64,000 nt of DNA from Fibrobacter succinogenes (lineage in GTDB: Bacteria; Fibrobacterota; Fibrobacteria; Fibrobacterales; Fibrobacteraceae): NCBI GenBank assembly GCA_902762305.1, contig CACWNW010000009.1, forward strand, positions 1 to 64,000, read 5' to 3'. The position numbers and the translations under genes are program-made. Numbering within the stretch: the first letter of the stretch is position 1; every line of letters starts with the position of its first letter. Of the stretch, positions 17,268 through 26,392 are shown in pieces. The notes below the pieces were generated by a model that saw nothing but the letters and a program-made list of their open reading frames with translations, made no database searches and had not been told where the DNA came from.

Positions 17268-17927
17268 ATGCCCGAAGCTTATCACAATTACCAGCGCGAC
17301 CTGGGTTACATCATCCGATGGAACCAGCGCAAGGGAATAGTCCCCACGCTCCTGATGCACGCCTGCTGCGGGCCCTGCAGCACCTACTGCATCGAATACC
17401 TCTCGCAGTTTTTCAAGATAACGATTTTCTACTACAACCCGAATATCGCGCCTTCCGAGGAATATGCCCACCGCGTCGCCGAAATCAGGCGGTTCGTAAG
17501 CGAATTCAAGACAAAGTACCCGGTAGAATTCATCGAGGGCGAATACGACCCCAAGAAATTCTATGATATTGCCCGCGGGCTCGAAGACGAGAAAGAAGGC
17601 GGCAAGCGCTGCCGCAAGTGTTTCGAACTGCGGCTCGGCGAAACCGCCCGGCTCGCCAAGGAAATGGGATTCGACTACTTCACCACGACGCTCACCATCA
17701 GCCCCAAGAAGGACGAACAGGTACTGAACGTGGTGGCCAAGGAACAGGGCGAAATCTACGGCGTCAAAGCGCTCCCCAGCGACTTCAAGCGCAAGGGCGG
17801 CAACAAGCGTTCCATCGAGCTCTCTGCCGAATACAACCTCTACCGCCAAAACTACTGCGGCTGCGCGTATTCAAAGCGCGAAGCCGAAGAGCGGGAAGCC
17901 AAGAAAAACGAAGGCGATACGCCCTAG
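17268..17927 (+). CDS. queH: Epoxyqueuosine reductase QueH
   Basis: 219 residues of the DUF208/QueH family. All signature Cys are present: HACCGPCS (Cys33, Cys34, Cys37), GKRCRKCFELRL in the middle and NYCGCAYS near the C-terminus. The fixed FKRKGGNKRSIELSAEYNLY segment is also intact. QueH reduces epoxyqueuosine to queuosine in tRNA anticodons, replacing the unrelated cobalamin-dependent QueG, and binds an iron-sulfur cluster through these Cys. It overlaps the convergent barrel gene by 4 nt: the shared CTAG supplies stop codons on both strands. Confidence 0.92.
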   Translation: MPEAYHNYQRDLGYIIRWNQRKGIVPTLLMHACCGPCSTYCIEYLSQFFKITIFYYNPNIAPSEEYAHRVAEIRRFVSEFKTKYPVEFIEGEYDPKKFYDIARGLEDEKEGGKRCRKCFELRLGETARLAKEMGFDYFTTTLTISPKKDEQVLNVVAKEQGEIYGVKALPSDFKRKGGNKRSIELSAEYNLYRQNYCGCAYSKREAEEREAKKNEGDTP

Positions 17928-18694
17928 AACCAGTACCCGATACCAATCTGGTATTTAAGCAGCTTGTAGTAGGATCCGCCCATGTACTCGTCGGTTTCCC
18001 AGATTTTCGCGACCGTGGTATCTCCCGTCTCTACGTCCACCCGTAATTCAGATTCCTCGGAATGCGCCGTGAGGCATTTTTTGTCGCCAGACACCACATC
18101 CGTAAACTGGAACGACACGCGCGCATCTATCGAAAGGCCGAAATCGAACACATGGCCGACTCCCGCGACGACACCCGCACCGAACCGCTTGTCTTCGTAA
18201 CAGGCATCACTCTGGCTGCGGAACCTCTCGGGCAAGATATGGTCTTCGTCTGAATAAAGCATCACGTCAATGACCGGCCCCGCCTCGACAAACACCACCG
18301 ACGTGCGCCACTGCGCCATCACCGGGACTTCCAGGTAGAGCAAAGTCTTCCTGTCGTAGCCTTCCCAGGAGCCGCCGCACGGTTCCTCGCCTTCAAGAGG
18401 TGCGCAGGGAATGCCAATCTCGCCATAAACGAAGAAGGTTCGGTAGTCCAGCCCGAGCGCCGTATGCAGGTAAAAGTTATCCGTGAACCCGTGCGAAAAA
18501 TCGACTGAAAACATTCCGCCCGGCCCCGAGATATCGGGATACGGCCCCCAATGCGCATCGGTAATGAGGTTCGATACCTGCGCCCCTAGGCGAACGCCGA
18601 CATCAAGCGGCTTGCCATCCGACTTTCCGGCCGCGCCAGCCAGCAATGGCAGACAAACTAACAATAACAGACTCAGTTTTCCCAAGTTTCTCAT
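17924..18694 (-). CDS. Outer-membrane beta-barrel protein
   Basis: 256 residues from ATG at 18694, with AGGAG 7-8 nt upstream. Signal peptide MRNLGKLSLLLLVCLPLLAGAAG, then alternating strands (LDVGVRLGAQVSNLITDAHWG, FYLHTALGLDYRTFFVYGEIG, LLYLEVPVMAQWRTSVVFVEAG) with acidic loops containing several Cys. It ends LKYQIGIGYWF with the C-terminal aromatic needed for barrel assembly. This fits an 8-10-strand OmpA-like or porin-family barrel. It lies downstream of a regulator-lipoprotein pair on the same strand, with a 32-nt gap, so it may be the third gene of that operon. Confidence 0.75.
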   Translation of the reverse strand: MRNLGKLSLLLLVCLPLLAGAAGKSDGKPLDVGVRLGAQVSNLITDAHWGPYPDISGPGGMFSVDFSHGFTDNFYLHTALGLDYRTFFVYGEIGIPCAPLEGEEPCGGSWEGYDRKTLLYLEVPVMAQWRTSVVFVEAGPVIDVMLYSDEDHILPERFRSQSDACYEDKRFGAGVVAGVGHVFDFGLSIDARVSFQFTDVVSGDKKCLTAHSEESELRVDVETGDTTVAKIWETDEYMGGSYYKLLKYQIGIGYWF

Positions 18695-18726
18695 ATATTT
18701 TCTCCTTTTTTGAATTAGCCCAAAAC

Positions 18727-19722
18727 TTAATCGTCGGGACCGCGGCCGAGGATGCCGTCGATACAGGCCTCGAATTCGCGAGAATTCTTTCGTTCATATG
18801 AGAACGCGCCCGAACTCGACTTGTACAAGTAATCCGCATTGTCGTCAGAGCACACCTCTGGCGAGGCATCGTCCATTTCACGGACCGTTCCTACGCAGAT
18901 CACGCCACCCGACTCGAGCATTACATGCAGACTGTCACCATAGCGGGCGTAATCCACACTCAAGTCGAACATCAAGTCGGCATAGGTAAACTTCATCGTA
19001 GTACCCGTCTTTGAGAGAATACTGATACCGGAACTTTCCTGCCCAAACTTTGTACTCGAGTAGTAATAGGGCGTTTCCAACTGGATGGAGCCTCCGTTCC
19101 CGAGGTAATCGAACAACTGGTCCACAAAGACCGTCCGCATGTAGTTGTAATCCTCGCGGTCCGTGATACGGTATTCCACCTTGTCGCCATCGAACTTGAA
19201 ATACTGATTGTAACCGTCATTCGAGCAGAACATCCTTTCTTCACGGTAACGGCACTGCGTATTTTTCCAAACTCCATCGAGTTTACCCGACTTGCCACCC
19301 ACAAAGATAAGCGATTCATCGTATCTCGTCTGGTCTGCTTCGTACGGGTCCGGTTCATAAATTCTCGAAAGCAAGAGCGAATCGCCACGGAAACTGTAAG
19401 CAAACGTCTTCGAATCCGCAAAGTAGAAGTCCGTGTCATAGACGAACGATTCGCCATCCTTGACACACCCGCCAATTGTTTCAAGAGTTATCGTGACAGA
19501 ATCGTGTTTCTTGTCCACATCTATTTTGCCAAGCCGTACTAAGCGGGCCACACTGAAATCATCGGCCGAGCCAGGCGCAACAGCTTCGGCCGCATCACTG
19601 GCGTCTCCAAAAATTTTGAGCATGTCCTCGGTAAAACCGACGCAACCCGAAAGCACCAGGCACAGGGCGGCCAGGGCACCAGTCAACGCATTCTTATTCT
19701 GAACAAAATTCATTCTATGCAT
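18727..19722 (-). CDS. Lipoprotein in operon with TIGR02147 regulator
   Basis: 331 residues from ATG at 19722, chosen over an in-frame TTG at 19734 because GGAG lies 6 nt before this ATG. Signal sequence MHRMNFVQNKNALTGALAALCLVLSGCVG with lipobox LSGC. The mature part is a strand-rich domain with SVTITLETIGG, DTDFYFADSKTF, a Cys-containing loop KNTQCRYREERMFCSND and a C-terminal Cys pair. I recognise no named family. It overlaps the regulator gene upstream by 8 nt, which means coupled translation; regulator-lipoprotein pairs of this kind are characteristic of Fibrobacter. Function unknown. Confidence 0.7.
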   Translation of the reverse strand: MHRMNFVQNKNALTGALAALCLVLSGCVGFTEDMLKIFGDASDAAEAVAPGSADDFSVARLVRLGKIDVDKKHDSVTITLETIGGCVKDGESFVYDTDFYFADSKTFAYSFRGDSLLLSRIYEPDPYEADQTRYDESLIFVGGKSGKLDGVWKNTQCRYREERMFCSNDGYNQYFKFDGDKVEYRITDREDYNYMRTVFVDQLFDYLGNGGSIQLETPYYYSSTKFGQESSGISILSKTGTTMKFTYADLMFDLSVDYARYGDSLHVMLESGGVICVGTVREMDDASPEVCSDDNADYLYKSSSGAFSYERKNSREFEACIDGILGRGPDD

Positions 19723-20545
19723 CTTTTTCTCCAAGGGGCCTGCTAAGCGGGAATAGATGTAAATTTAAACGATATACGCGGTCGTAATACTGAACATCCG
19801 AAACAATGGCGGCGATTTTCCGGCGGAAGGCATCCAGTTCCACGGCAATGCGGTTGTACGCCTGCTCGTCGATACCTACGGTCAAGCCCGAAATGCGCCG
19901 TTCTTCGAGCGCAAACGAATCGACCGCATCGGCGGCAAGGTAGGCATACTGCTTCTGCATGGTACGGACTGCCGAAGGGATTGCCGCGGAATTCCCCGAA
20001 ACACCCTTGTCCGTCTGCACGTAACTGCCGTCGGGCCTGCGGGCGAGCAGACCCATGCGTACCAGGAGTTCAAGCGAATTGCGCACATCTCCGGCCGAAA
20101 CTTCGGGCACGCACACCTTCCCTATCTCCGAGGGTTTCGCCCCCTTCATAATCGGGGCGAGTTCGCGTACCACCGAGTTCGCCCACGAACAAAAATAGCT
20201 GAAAGCCTCAGTTCCCAGAATGCGGACCCCGTTCTCCTTCGCCAGGGCCCGCATCTGAGAATAAGCGTTCATGCGGACTGTATCATCCGGCGCATCGCAA
20301 AATTCCACCATCAGACAGAAGTAGTCCGCCTGGAACCCCGCGAGCCCCATCGCCGGAGCGACCTTGACCGCCCCAATCTTGGAGAGCCTGGTCTTGCCGT
20401 CACAAACGAGCTTAAGGTATCCCGACGACGAAAAACCAGCGAGTTTGGCGAACTCGCGCCACGAGAAAGCGGACGTCCTTTTCCGTTCCTCGTAGAAGTC
20501 CCGCAGATAAAGGCGGTAATCTTCGTATTCCGTTATCGGTTTCAT
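19715..20545 (-). CDS. TIGR02147 (DUF4423) family transcriptional regulator
   Basis: 276 residues, the normal length for this Fibrobacter-typical family. The N-terminus has the hallmark TEYEDYRLYLRDFYEERKRTSAFSWREFAKLAGFSSSGYLKLVCDGK, written here in parts: DYRLYLRDFYEERK, then FSWREFAKLAGFSSSGYLKL, an HTH-like segment. The C-terminal half holds a second winged-helix-like part (SLELLVRMGLLARRPDGSYV) and ends in a strand-rich tail near DRVYRLNLHLFPLS. It likely controls its own operon (lipoprotein, barrel). TTCATGAA palindromes lie in its upstream region and are candidate operators. Confidence 0.85.
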   Translation of the reverse strand: MKPITEYEDYRLYLRDFYEERKRTSAFSWREFAKLAGFSSSGYLKLVCDGKTRLSKIGAVKVAPAMGLAGFQADYFCLMVEFCDAPDDTVRMNAYSQMRALAKENGVRILGTEAFSYFCSWANSVVRELAPIMKGAKPSEIGKVCVPEVSAGDVRNSLELLVRMGLLARRPDGSYVQTDKGVSGNSAAIPSAVRTMQKQYAYLAADAVDSFALEERRISGLTVGIDEQAYNRIAVELDAFRRKIAAIVSDVQYYDRVYRLNLHLFPLSRPLGEKDA

Positions 20546-20567
20546 TTACATGGATAAATATACCTCC

Positions 20568-20662
20568 TTCATGAAACAAAAACAGCTTATTTTTTATGAT
20601 TTTTCACGCTTTTTTAATCAAATTCACGTTTTTGAGTGGTTTCATGAAACACCTCGTTTCAT
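20568..20662. promoter_or_regulatory. Palindromic sites upstream of the TIGR02147 regulator
   Basis: A perfect 12-bp palindrome GTTTCATGAAAC is at 20639-20650, a second TTCATGAA core at 20568-20575 and a half site GTTTCAT at 20656-20662. They lie in the divergent region between the regulator (start 20545) and the YgiQ-type gene (start 20750). Confidence 0.5.
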
Positions 20663-20736
20663 ATAGGGACACAGCCAGCCCGCCGGAGGACCGAGACGGC
20701 ACTTCCGTGCGGGCACCCCATCCGCCCTCCATTTTC

Positions 20737-20742
20737 TATCTT
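20737..20742 (+). promoter_or_regulatory. -10-like element for the YgiQ-type gene
   Basis: TATCTT ends 8 nt before the ATG at 20750, with no Shine-Dalgarno, again pointing to a leaderless transcript. Confidence 0.5.
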
Positions 20743-20749
20743 TCGCCTT

Positions 20750-22834
20750 ATGTACGATCCGCGATTTCTCCCCATATGCAAGGAAGACCTAGACGAACTC
20801 GGCTGGGATTACGTGGACGTAATCATCATCAGCGCCGACGCCTATGTGGACCACCCGTGCTTCGGGCACGCCGTGGTAGCAAGGCTCTTTGAACACGAAG
20901 GTTTACGGGTCGCTATTCTGCCGCAGCCCAACTGGCGCGACGACCTGCGCGACTTCAAGAAACTCGGCAGGCCCCGCATGTTCTTCGCGATTTCGAGCGG
21001 CATGGACAGCATGGTGAACCACTACACCGCCGCAAAGCGCCTGCGCAGCGACGATGCATTCACGCCCGGCAACAAGGCGGGATTCCGCCCCGACTACGCG
21101 ACGTACACTTACGCGAAGATTTTAAAGCAGCTCTATCCCGATGTTCCGCTGATGATTGGCGGGCTGGAATCGAGCCTGCGCCGCGTGACGCATTACGACT
21201 ACTGGAGCGACAGATTAAAGCCGAGCATTTTATTTGATACGCAGGCCGACCTCCTTATCTACGGCATGGGCGAAAAACCGCTGAAAGAGATGGTGCGCCT
21301 TTTGAAGAAGGGCGTCCCGTTCTCGAGCCTGCATTCCATACCGCAAACCGCATACCTAGCGCCCAAAGGGAACGTCCCGAAGAACAACCACTGGGAAGAC
21401 CTGCGCCTCGCAAGCTACGAGGAATGCCTCAAAAGCAAGCGCACCCAGATGGAAAACTGCCGCAAGGTGGACATCGAATGCAACAAGTGGTTCCAGCGCC
21501 GCATATTGCAGGATGTCGCGGAACAGACCGTCGTAATCAACCCTGCGTACCCGCCGCTCGAATACGGCGAGCTCGACGAAAGTTTTGAATACCCGTACGC
21601 ACGCGAGCCGCACCCGCGTTACAAGAAGCGCGGCAACGTGCCCGCGTTCGACATGATCAAGTTCAGCATCAATACGCACCGCGGGTGTTTCGGCGGGTGC
21701 AGTTTCTGCGCCATCAACGCACACCAGGGCAAGTTCATCGCGAGCCGCAGCCGCGAAAGCATCTTGCGCGAAGTGGATTTGATTACCAAGATGGACGGCT
21801 TTGCCGGCACCATCACCGACTTGGGCGGCCCGAGCGCCAATATGTACAACATGCGCGGCCGTGACCCGAGCCGCTGCCAGAAATGCGCCCGAGCAAGTTG
21901 CCTGACCCCGAAAGTCTGCGACAACATGGACACGCACCACCACGAGCTTCTGGAGCTCTACCGCGAAGTGCGCAACCACCCGAAGGTGAAGCACCTGTTC
22001 ATCGGGAGCGGCGTGCGCTACGACATGCTGCTGCAAGAGACCAACGACGAAGAACTGCGCAAGGACCACGAGGAATACGCCCGCGAACTCATCGACTACC
22101 ACGTGAGCGGACGCCTGAAGGTCGCACCGGAACATACGAGCGACGAAGTCCTGAAGCTCATGCGCAAGCCGAGCTTCACGCTGTTCCACAAGTTCAAGGA
22201 ATTCTTCGACGACGAATGCAAGCGCATCGGCAAGCGCCAGCAGATAATACCTTACTTTATCAGTAGCCACCCCGGGTGTACCGAGGCCGACATGGCGGAA
22301 CTCGCCCTCGAGACAAAGCAGCTCGGGTTCCAGCTGGAGCAGGTACAGGACTTTACCCCCACGCCGATGACGATTGCGACCGAAATGTTCTATTCCGAAC
22401 TCACGCCCGACGGAAAGCCGCTTTACGTGGCAAAGACACCCGAGCAGAAGCGGAGCCAGCGGCAGTTCTTCTTCTGGTACATTCCGGAGAACCGCCCGCA
22501 AATCCGCGCGACCTTGGAACGCCTGAAACTCGGGAAAATCGGCAGGCTATTGCTGAGCCGCAGCGCGAAGGCCGAAGGCAAGGAATTCTTCCCGAGCAAG
22601 GAGCGCGAAAACAATTCGGAATACCGCGAGCGCGAACAGCACATGCGCAGCGAGCGTGCCAACGCACTCATCCCGAAAAAGGAAAAGCCCCGCTGGACAG
22701 AAGAGGAACGCGAAAAGTTCCGCAGGGAGCGCGAAGAACGCGCCGAACGCCAGCGCAGGGCAAAGGACCCCGCGTTCAATTACGGGCCCAAGAAGAAAGT
22801 CCGCTTCGGCAAGAAGAGCCCCTGGGGAAAATAG
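20750..22834 (+). CDS. YgiQ family radical SAM protein
   Basis: 694 residues, close to the family's usual 650-740. The N-terminal UPF0313/YgiQ region is clear (DVIIISADAYVDHPCFGHAVVARL, in parts: DVIIISADAYVDHP, GMDSMVNHYTA, GGLESSLRRVTHYDYW). The radical SAM motif CX3CX2C is at Cys313, Cys317 and Cys320 within RGCFGGCSFC. The C-terminal 100 residues are very basic and Glu/Arg-rich (TEEEREKFRREREERAERQ), likely a nucleic-acid-binding tail. The family binds a 4Fe-4S cluster and SAM; its reaction is not established. The gene has its own leaderless-type promoter. Confidence 0.9.
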   Translation: MYDPRFLPICKEDLDELGWDYVDVIIISADAYVDHPCFGHAVVARLFEHEGLRVAILPQPNWRDDLRDFKKLGRPRMFFAISSGMDSMVNHYTAAKRLRSDDAFTPGNKAGFRPDYATYTYAKILKQLYPDVPLMIGGLESSLRRVTHYDYWSDRLKPSILFDTQADLLIYGMGEKPLKEMVRLLKKGVPFSSLHSIPQTAYLAPKGNVPKNNHWEDLRLASYEECLKSKRTQMENCRKVDIECNKWFQRRILQDVAEQTVVINPAYPPLEYGELDESFEYPYAREPHPRYKKRGNVPAFDMIKFSINTHRGCFGGCSFCAINAHQGKFIASRSRESILREVDLITKMDGFAGTITDLGGPSANMYNMRGRDPSRCQKCARASCLTPKVCDNMDTHHHELLELYREVRNHPKVKHLFIGSGVRYDMLLQETNDEELRKDHEEYARELIDYHVSGRLKVAPEHTSDEVLKLMRKPSFTLFHKFKEFFDDECKRIGKRQQIIPYFISSHPGCTEADMAELALETKQLGFQLEQVQDFTPTPMTIATEMFYSELTPDGKPLYVAKTPEQKRSQRQFFFWYIPENRPQIRATLERLKLGKIGRLLLSRSAKAEGKEFFPSKERENNSEYREREQHMRSERANALIPKKEKPRWTEEEREKFRREREERAERQRRAKDPAFNYGPKKKVRFGKKSPWGK

Positions 22835-22851
22835 GGCTTATAAATGCAAAA

Positions 22852-22888
22852 GGGCCGCCGCACGACTGCGACGACCCGAATTTTTTTT
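22852..22888. terminator. Terminator between convergent YgiQ-type and glycogen synthase genes
   Basis: An 11-bp stem (22852-22862 with 22867-22877) is followed by eight T on the plus strand. The two C-A mismatches of the plus strand become G-U pairs in minus-strand RNA, so it may serve both directions. Confidence 0.65.
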
Positions 22889-22898
22889 GCAGACTGGG

Positions 22899-24128
22899 TT
22901 ACCGCTTGCCTTCGCGCTTGTAGCGTTCGATGCATTCCTGGTAAAAGTCGTACGTCTGCTTGGCAATGGACTTCCAGCTGAACACGTCGATAGCGCGCTT
23001 GCGGCTCACCTCGCCCATCTTCTTCGCCAGTTCCGGGTCACCGAGGACCTTGTTGAGCTTGTTCGCAAAATCCGTCTGGAAGGCACCAGGATCGGCGGGT
23101 TCGAAATCCGTCTCGGATTTCGCCTTGAGTGGCACCAGGAATCCGGTCTCGCCGTCCACGATAATCTCGGGAATGCCACCCACCGCAGAACCCACCACCG
23201 GGGTACCGCAGCTCATCGCCTCGAGGTTGATGATACCGAACGGCTCGTAGAGCGAGGGCGTCGCGAAAACGGTCGCATGGCTGTAGAGCACGCGCAGTTC
23301 CTCGTGCGGGATGGCTTCCTGGATCCACACCACGCCATCGCGGGTCGCCTGTACGCCTTCGATAAGCGACTTGCATTCATCGGCAAGCTCGATGGTATCG
23401 GGAGCGCCCGCGCAGAGCACCACCTGGGCGCCCTTGTCAATCTGCGGAATCGCCTGGATAAGCTGGCTGATTCCCTTCTGGCGCGTAATGCGGCCAACGA
23501 ACAGCACATAGGGGCGCTTCGGGTCCACGCCCCACTTGGTCAAAATACCTTCGTCGAATGTCGGCGCATAAAAGTCCGGGTCGATGCCGTTGTAGATAAC
23601 CTTCACGCGGTCTTCGGGCACGCCGTAAAGCTTCATCACATCGCGCTTCATGCCCTGGCTTACCGCAATCACGCCGTCGGCAGCCTCGTAGGCAGTGCGT
23701 TCAATCCAGCAGCTCATGGCATAGCCGCCGTTGCCCAGCTGTTCCGCCTTCCACGGGCGGTGCGGTTCCAGCGAGTGCGTGGTGAGGATAAGCGGACACT
23801 GCAGAAGCCTGCTCGCGAGCACGCCGCCAAAGTGGCTGTACCAGGTATGGCAATGAATGACGTCGATGTCGTCGAGTTCGGCAGCCCACTGGAGGTTGAT
23901 ATCGAGCGGCTTGAAAATCTTCTGGAAGCGGTCGTCCTTAGGGTCCAGGCCCAGCTTGCGCGAAAAACCGAGAGCGCGGATATTGTCCTCGTCGACATCC
24001 TGGTCACCGAAGCAGCGAGCCTCAATATGGCAGAGTTTCGCGAGTTCCTGCGTCAGGAACTTCACGTGAATGCCAGCGCCGCCGTAAATTTCCGGCGGAA
24101 ACTCATTGGTAAGAATAGCAGCGTTCAT
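22899..24128 (-). CDS. glgA: Glycogen synthase (ADP-glucose type, actinobacterial-like GlgA)
   Basis: 409 residues, a GT-B glycosyltransferase of the family 4-like glycogen synthase type rather than the longer GT5 enzyme. The N-terminus MNAAILTNEFPPEIYGGAGIH carries the donor-binding G-G-A-G loop; VIHCHTWYSHFGG and YNGIDPDFY follow; the catalytic E-X7-E is in EPFGIINLEAMSCGTPVV near residues 298-315. Such enzymes extend alpha-1,4-glucan from ADP-glucose, or make maltose-1-phosphate. Fibrobacter stores large amounts of glycogen, which fits. folE lies 29 nt upstream on the same strand. Confidence 0.85.
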   Translation of the reverse strand: MNAAILTNEFPPEIYGGAGIHVKFLTQELAKLCHIEARCFGDQDVDEDNIRALGFSRKLGLDPKDDRFQKIFKPLDINLQWAAELDDIDVIHCHTWYSHFGGVLASRLLQCPLILTTHSLEPHRPWKAEQLGNGGYAMSCWIERTAYEAADGVIAVSQGMKRDVMKLYGVPEDRVKVIYNGIDPDFYAPTFDEGILTKWGVDPKRPYVLFVGRITRQKGISQLIQAIPQIDKGAQVVLCAGAPDTIELADECKSLIEGVQATRDGVVWIQEAIPHEELRVLYSHATVFATPSLYEPFGIINLEAMSCGTPVVGSAVGGIPEIIVDGETGFLVPLKAKSETDFEPADPGAFQTDFANKLNKVLGDPELAKKMGEVSRKRAIDVFSWKSIAKQTYDFYQECIERYKREGKR

Positions 24129-24157
24129 ACAACAAATCTCCGGTTACACCATTAAAT

Positions 24158-24730
24158 TTACTTTTTCGAGGAATTGATGGTCGCCATGAATTCCGCGCGG
24201 GTCTTCTCGTCGGTCTTGAAGCGGCCCAGAAGCTGGGTCGTGACCATCGTAGCACCCGGTTTTTTCACGCCGCGCATCGTCATGCACATGTGCGACGCCT
24301 CGAGCACCACGGCGACACCCCTCGGGTTCAGTTCCTTCTGGATGAGTTCCGCAATCTGGCGGGTCATGCGTTCCTGGATTTGCGGGAAGCGGGCATAGAA
24401 CTCCACGACACGCGGAATCTTGGAAAGCCCGACAACGCAATCGCCGGGAATGTACGCCACGTGGGCGCGACCCGTAAACGGCAAGAAGTGGTGTTCGCAC
24501 ATGCTCGCAAATTCGATATTCGGGACGACAATCATCTCGTCGTACTTCTCGTGGAAGCGTGTCTTGAGAATATCTTCGGCGCGGGTTTCGCCCGAAAGTC
24601 CCGTCATGAGTTCAGCATACATTTTCGCGACGCGCTTCGGCGTATCGATAAGCCCTTCGCGGTCCGGGTTTTCGCCCATGCCTTCCAGAATCATCCGGAA
24701 GCCGGCAGCCATCTTTTGCATATCCATCAT
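24158..24730 (-). CDS. folE: GTP cyclohydrolase I
   Basis: 190 residues from ATG at 24730 ([20 protein letters not shown]), chosen because a TATCTT element ends 8 nt upstream; a longer frame to 24772 would include that promoter. The family signatures are intact: [33 protein letters not shown] (in parts: [10 protein letters not shown] with the zinc Cys and His), [25 protein letters not shown] and [11 protein letters not shown]. The enzyme makes dihydroneopterin triphosphate from GTP, feeding folate and also the queuosine pathway served by QueH. The divergent acetyltransferase begins 36 nt away. Confidence 0.93.
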   Translation of the reverse strand: MMDMQKMAAGFRMILEGMGENPDREGLIDTPKRVAKMYAELMTGLSGETRAEDILKTRFHEKYDEMIVVPNIEFASMCEHHFLPFTGRAHVAYIPGDCVVGLSKIPRVVEFYARFPQIQERMTRQIAELIQKELNPRGVAVVLEASHMCMTMRGVKKPGATMVTTQLLGRFKTDEKTRAEFMATINSSKK

Positions 24731-24737
24731 GTGCACA

Positions 24738-24743
24738 AAGATA
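24738..24743 (-). promoter_or_regulatory. -10-like element for leaderless folE
   Basis: TATCTT on the minus strand ends 8 nt before the ATG at 24730; no ribosome-binding site is present. Confidence 0.5.
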
Positions 24744-24753
24744 GAAATAAATG

Positions 24754-24759
24754 TATTTT
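24754..24759 (+). promoter_or_regulatory. -10-like element for the acetyltransferase gene
   Basis: TATTTT ends 7 nt before the ATG at 24766 and lies inside the alternative longer frame beginning at 24751, which favours the shorter start. Confidence 0.4.
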
Positions 24760-24765
24760 GATACC

Positions 24766-25416
24766 ATGACAACGCCGCAAAACATTCCCGACCCGATGGC
24801 AGTGCACCCGATTGCGGGCTACGACAAGGAAATCTACGTGAAGCCGACGCTCAAGAACCCGAATATCATCGTGGGCGACTTCACCTACATCGCCGACAGC
24901 GAATTCGAAAGCCACGTGACGCACCTATATCCGTGGAACAACGACAAGCTGGTTATCGGCAAGTTCTGCCAGATTGCGGCGGGAGTGGAGTTCGTGATGA
25001 ACGGAGCGAACCACCAGATGAACGCGGTATCGACTTTTCCGTTCTACACGCTTGCAGGCTGGGACATGAAGGCGCCCGCCCCTGCGGACATGCCGCTCAA
25101 AGGCGACACGATTATCGGGAACGACGTGTGGATTGGCCAGAATGCGACGATACTCCCCGGAGTGCATATCGGCGACGGCGCGATTATCGGCGCAAGCAGC
25201 GTCGTGGGCAGCGATGTGGAGCCTTACACGATTGTCGCAGGCAACCCGGCGCAGTTTATACGCAAGCGGTTCGACGAGGAACTTACAAACCTGATGCTCG
25301 AATGGCGCTGGTGGGACAAGCCCATCGAAGAAATAAATGCGCTCATCCCGTTACTCACGAGCAGCGACTTGACAGAAGTCAAGAAGAAAATTAAAGGGTT
25401 GCTCGGGAAAGGGTGA
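24766..25416 (+). CDS. Hexapeptide-repeat acetyltransferase (Vat/CatB-like)
   Basis: 216 residues from ATG at 24766. It has left-handed beta-helix repeats ([25 protein letters not shown], in parts: [51 protein letters not shown]) and the conserved His of GANHQMN. The loop [25 protein letters not shown] is typical of the xenobiotic acetyltransferase group that includes streptogramin and chloramphenicol acetyltransferases. These trimers move acetyl from acetyl-CoA to a hydroxyl. The family resemblance does not prove drug resistance; a housekeeping sugar or small-molecule substrate is equally possible. Confidence 0.85.
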   Translation: MTTPQNIPDPMAVHPIAGYDKEIYVKPTLKNPNIIVGDFTYIADSEFESHVTHLYPWNNDKLVIGKFCQIAAGVEFVMNGANHQMNAVSTFPFYTLAGWDMKAPAPADMPLKGDTIIGNDVWIGQNATILPGVHIGDGAIIGASSVVGSDVEPYTIVAGNPAQFIRKRFDEELTNLMLEWRWWDKPIEEINALIPLLTSSDLTEVKKKIKGLLGKG

Positions 25417-25430
25417 CCTTTCGCACAAAA

Positions 25431-26363
25431 TCACAGACTGCGAATAGTCTCTTCAGAGAGATGGGTGTACCGAGAAATTTTGTCAATCGGTTCATTATCC
25501 GCAAGCATTTGCCTTGCCATTTCGAGTTCACGTTCGGAGACACCTTCAGCTACCTTCGCGTTGATTTCATCCGCGAATTCCTCAAAGAAACTTGCCCTCA
25601 GGACATTGTGATCCCATTTTTCGTGGAACATCTTCTGGTATGCCTCGAATTCTTCCTTACTAAACTTAGACACTTTGGAGCTTTCTGTCAAGGATTCGAA
25701 CTTGCGTTCGTCTAGCTCAGCGGGCAGTTCCTTGAGCTTGTCCAGATAGCGAAAGAAAAAAAGCCACTTGCGAATGCTGGATGACCCAGCCTCAATGAAG
25801 AAGGGCACCTTCGAAAGTTCAACCGCCGTAAAATTGTACGAATCTACAAATTGCTCTCCTGTTTCAAGATCCGTGACCGTAGCACGATGAATGATACGAT
25901 CGTCATCAAACATTCTCTGTCGAGTAAAGGCAATGACATAAGTCGGCTTGACATCATAATTCCAATCATCGCCCGGATCAGCTTGGTTGGCAACCATCTC
26001 GCCAGCATAAAAAGCAAGCCGCTTCAAAAAATTGTCCTGCTTACGAATCTGCACCTCAATCTCAATCAGATTATCCATGTCATCCTTGCAATGCAAGTCG
26101 AAAATCGCCGTGCGCGACACCTTACTCCCGCTCATATTGTGCGCTACGTTGCGCGTCTTCACTGTCACGATTGGCCGCTTAAGCTGCGGTTCCAGCAGGT
26201 CGTTTAACAGGTTCACGAGATTCTGCCGGCTGACGGGCTTGTCAGGGTCAAATGCCTTCTTGAAGGCGAAATCCACGAGAAGGTTTGCAAAAGGGCTCTT
26301 TTCGCCCGGCTTCACGATGCAATCCTTGAGAGGCTTGCGCTTAATCTTTTTATGGTTTTCCAT
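25431..26363 (-). CDS. Rpn family recombination-promoting nuclease (PD-(D/E)XK)
   Basis: 310 residues, the usual length for the PDDEXK_2/Rpn family. Start ATG at 26363 has GGAG 6 nt upstream. The nuclease core is visible: FANLLVDFAFKKAF, then AIFDLHCKDDMDNLIEIEVQ (Asp and the E-x-Q of the active site), RLAFYAGEMVANQ and YVIAFTRQ. The helical C-terminus ends in MARQMLADNEPIDKISRYTHLS, the intracellular-localisation-like tail common in the family. Rpn proteins are DNA endonucleases linked to RecA-independent recombination and often called transposases, though no transposon ends are seen here. A structured repeat lies directly upstream. Confidence 0.85.
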   Translation of the reverse strand: MENHKKIKRKPLKDCIVKPGEKSPFANLLVDFAFKKAFDPDKPVSRQNLVNLLNDLLEPQLKRPIVTVKTRNVAHNMSGSKVSRTAIFDLHCKDDMDNLIEIEVQIRKQDNFLKRLAFYAGEMVANQADPGDDWNYDVKPTYVIAFTRQRMFDDDRIIHRATVTDLETGEQFVDSYNFTAVELSKVPFFIEAGSSSIRKWLFFFRYLDKLKELPAELDERKFESLTESSKVSKFSKEEFEAYQKMFHEKWDHNVLRASFFEEFADEINAKVAEGVSERELEMARQMLADNEPIDKISRYTHLSEETIRSL

Positions 26364-26392
26364 ATTATCTCCATTGTATTAAAAACAAAAAT

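Noticed and set aside
24766-25416. Calling the acetyltransferase an antibiotic-resistance gene
   Set aside because: The fold family includes Vat and CatB enzymes, but family membership alone does not show a drug substrate.
25431-26363. Annotation as an insertion sequence
   Set aside because: Rpn proteins are labelled transposases in databases, but no terminal inverted repeats or target duplication could be seen.
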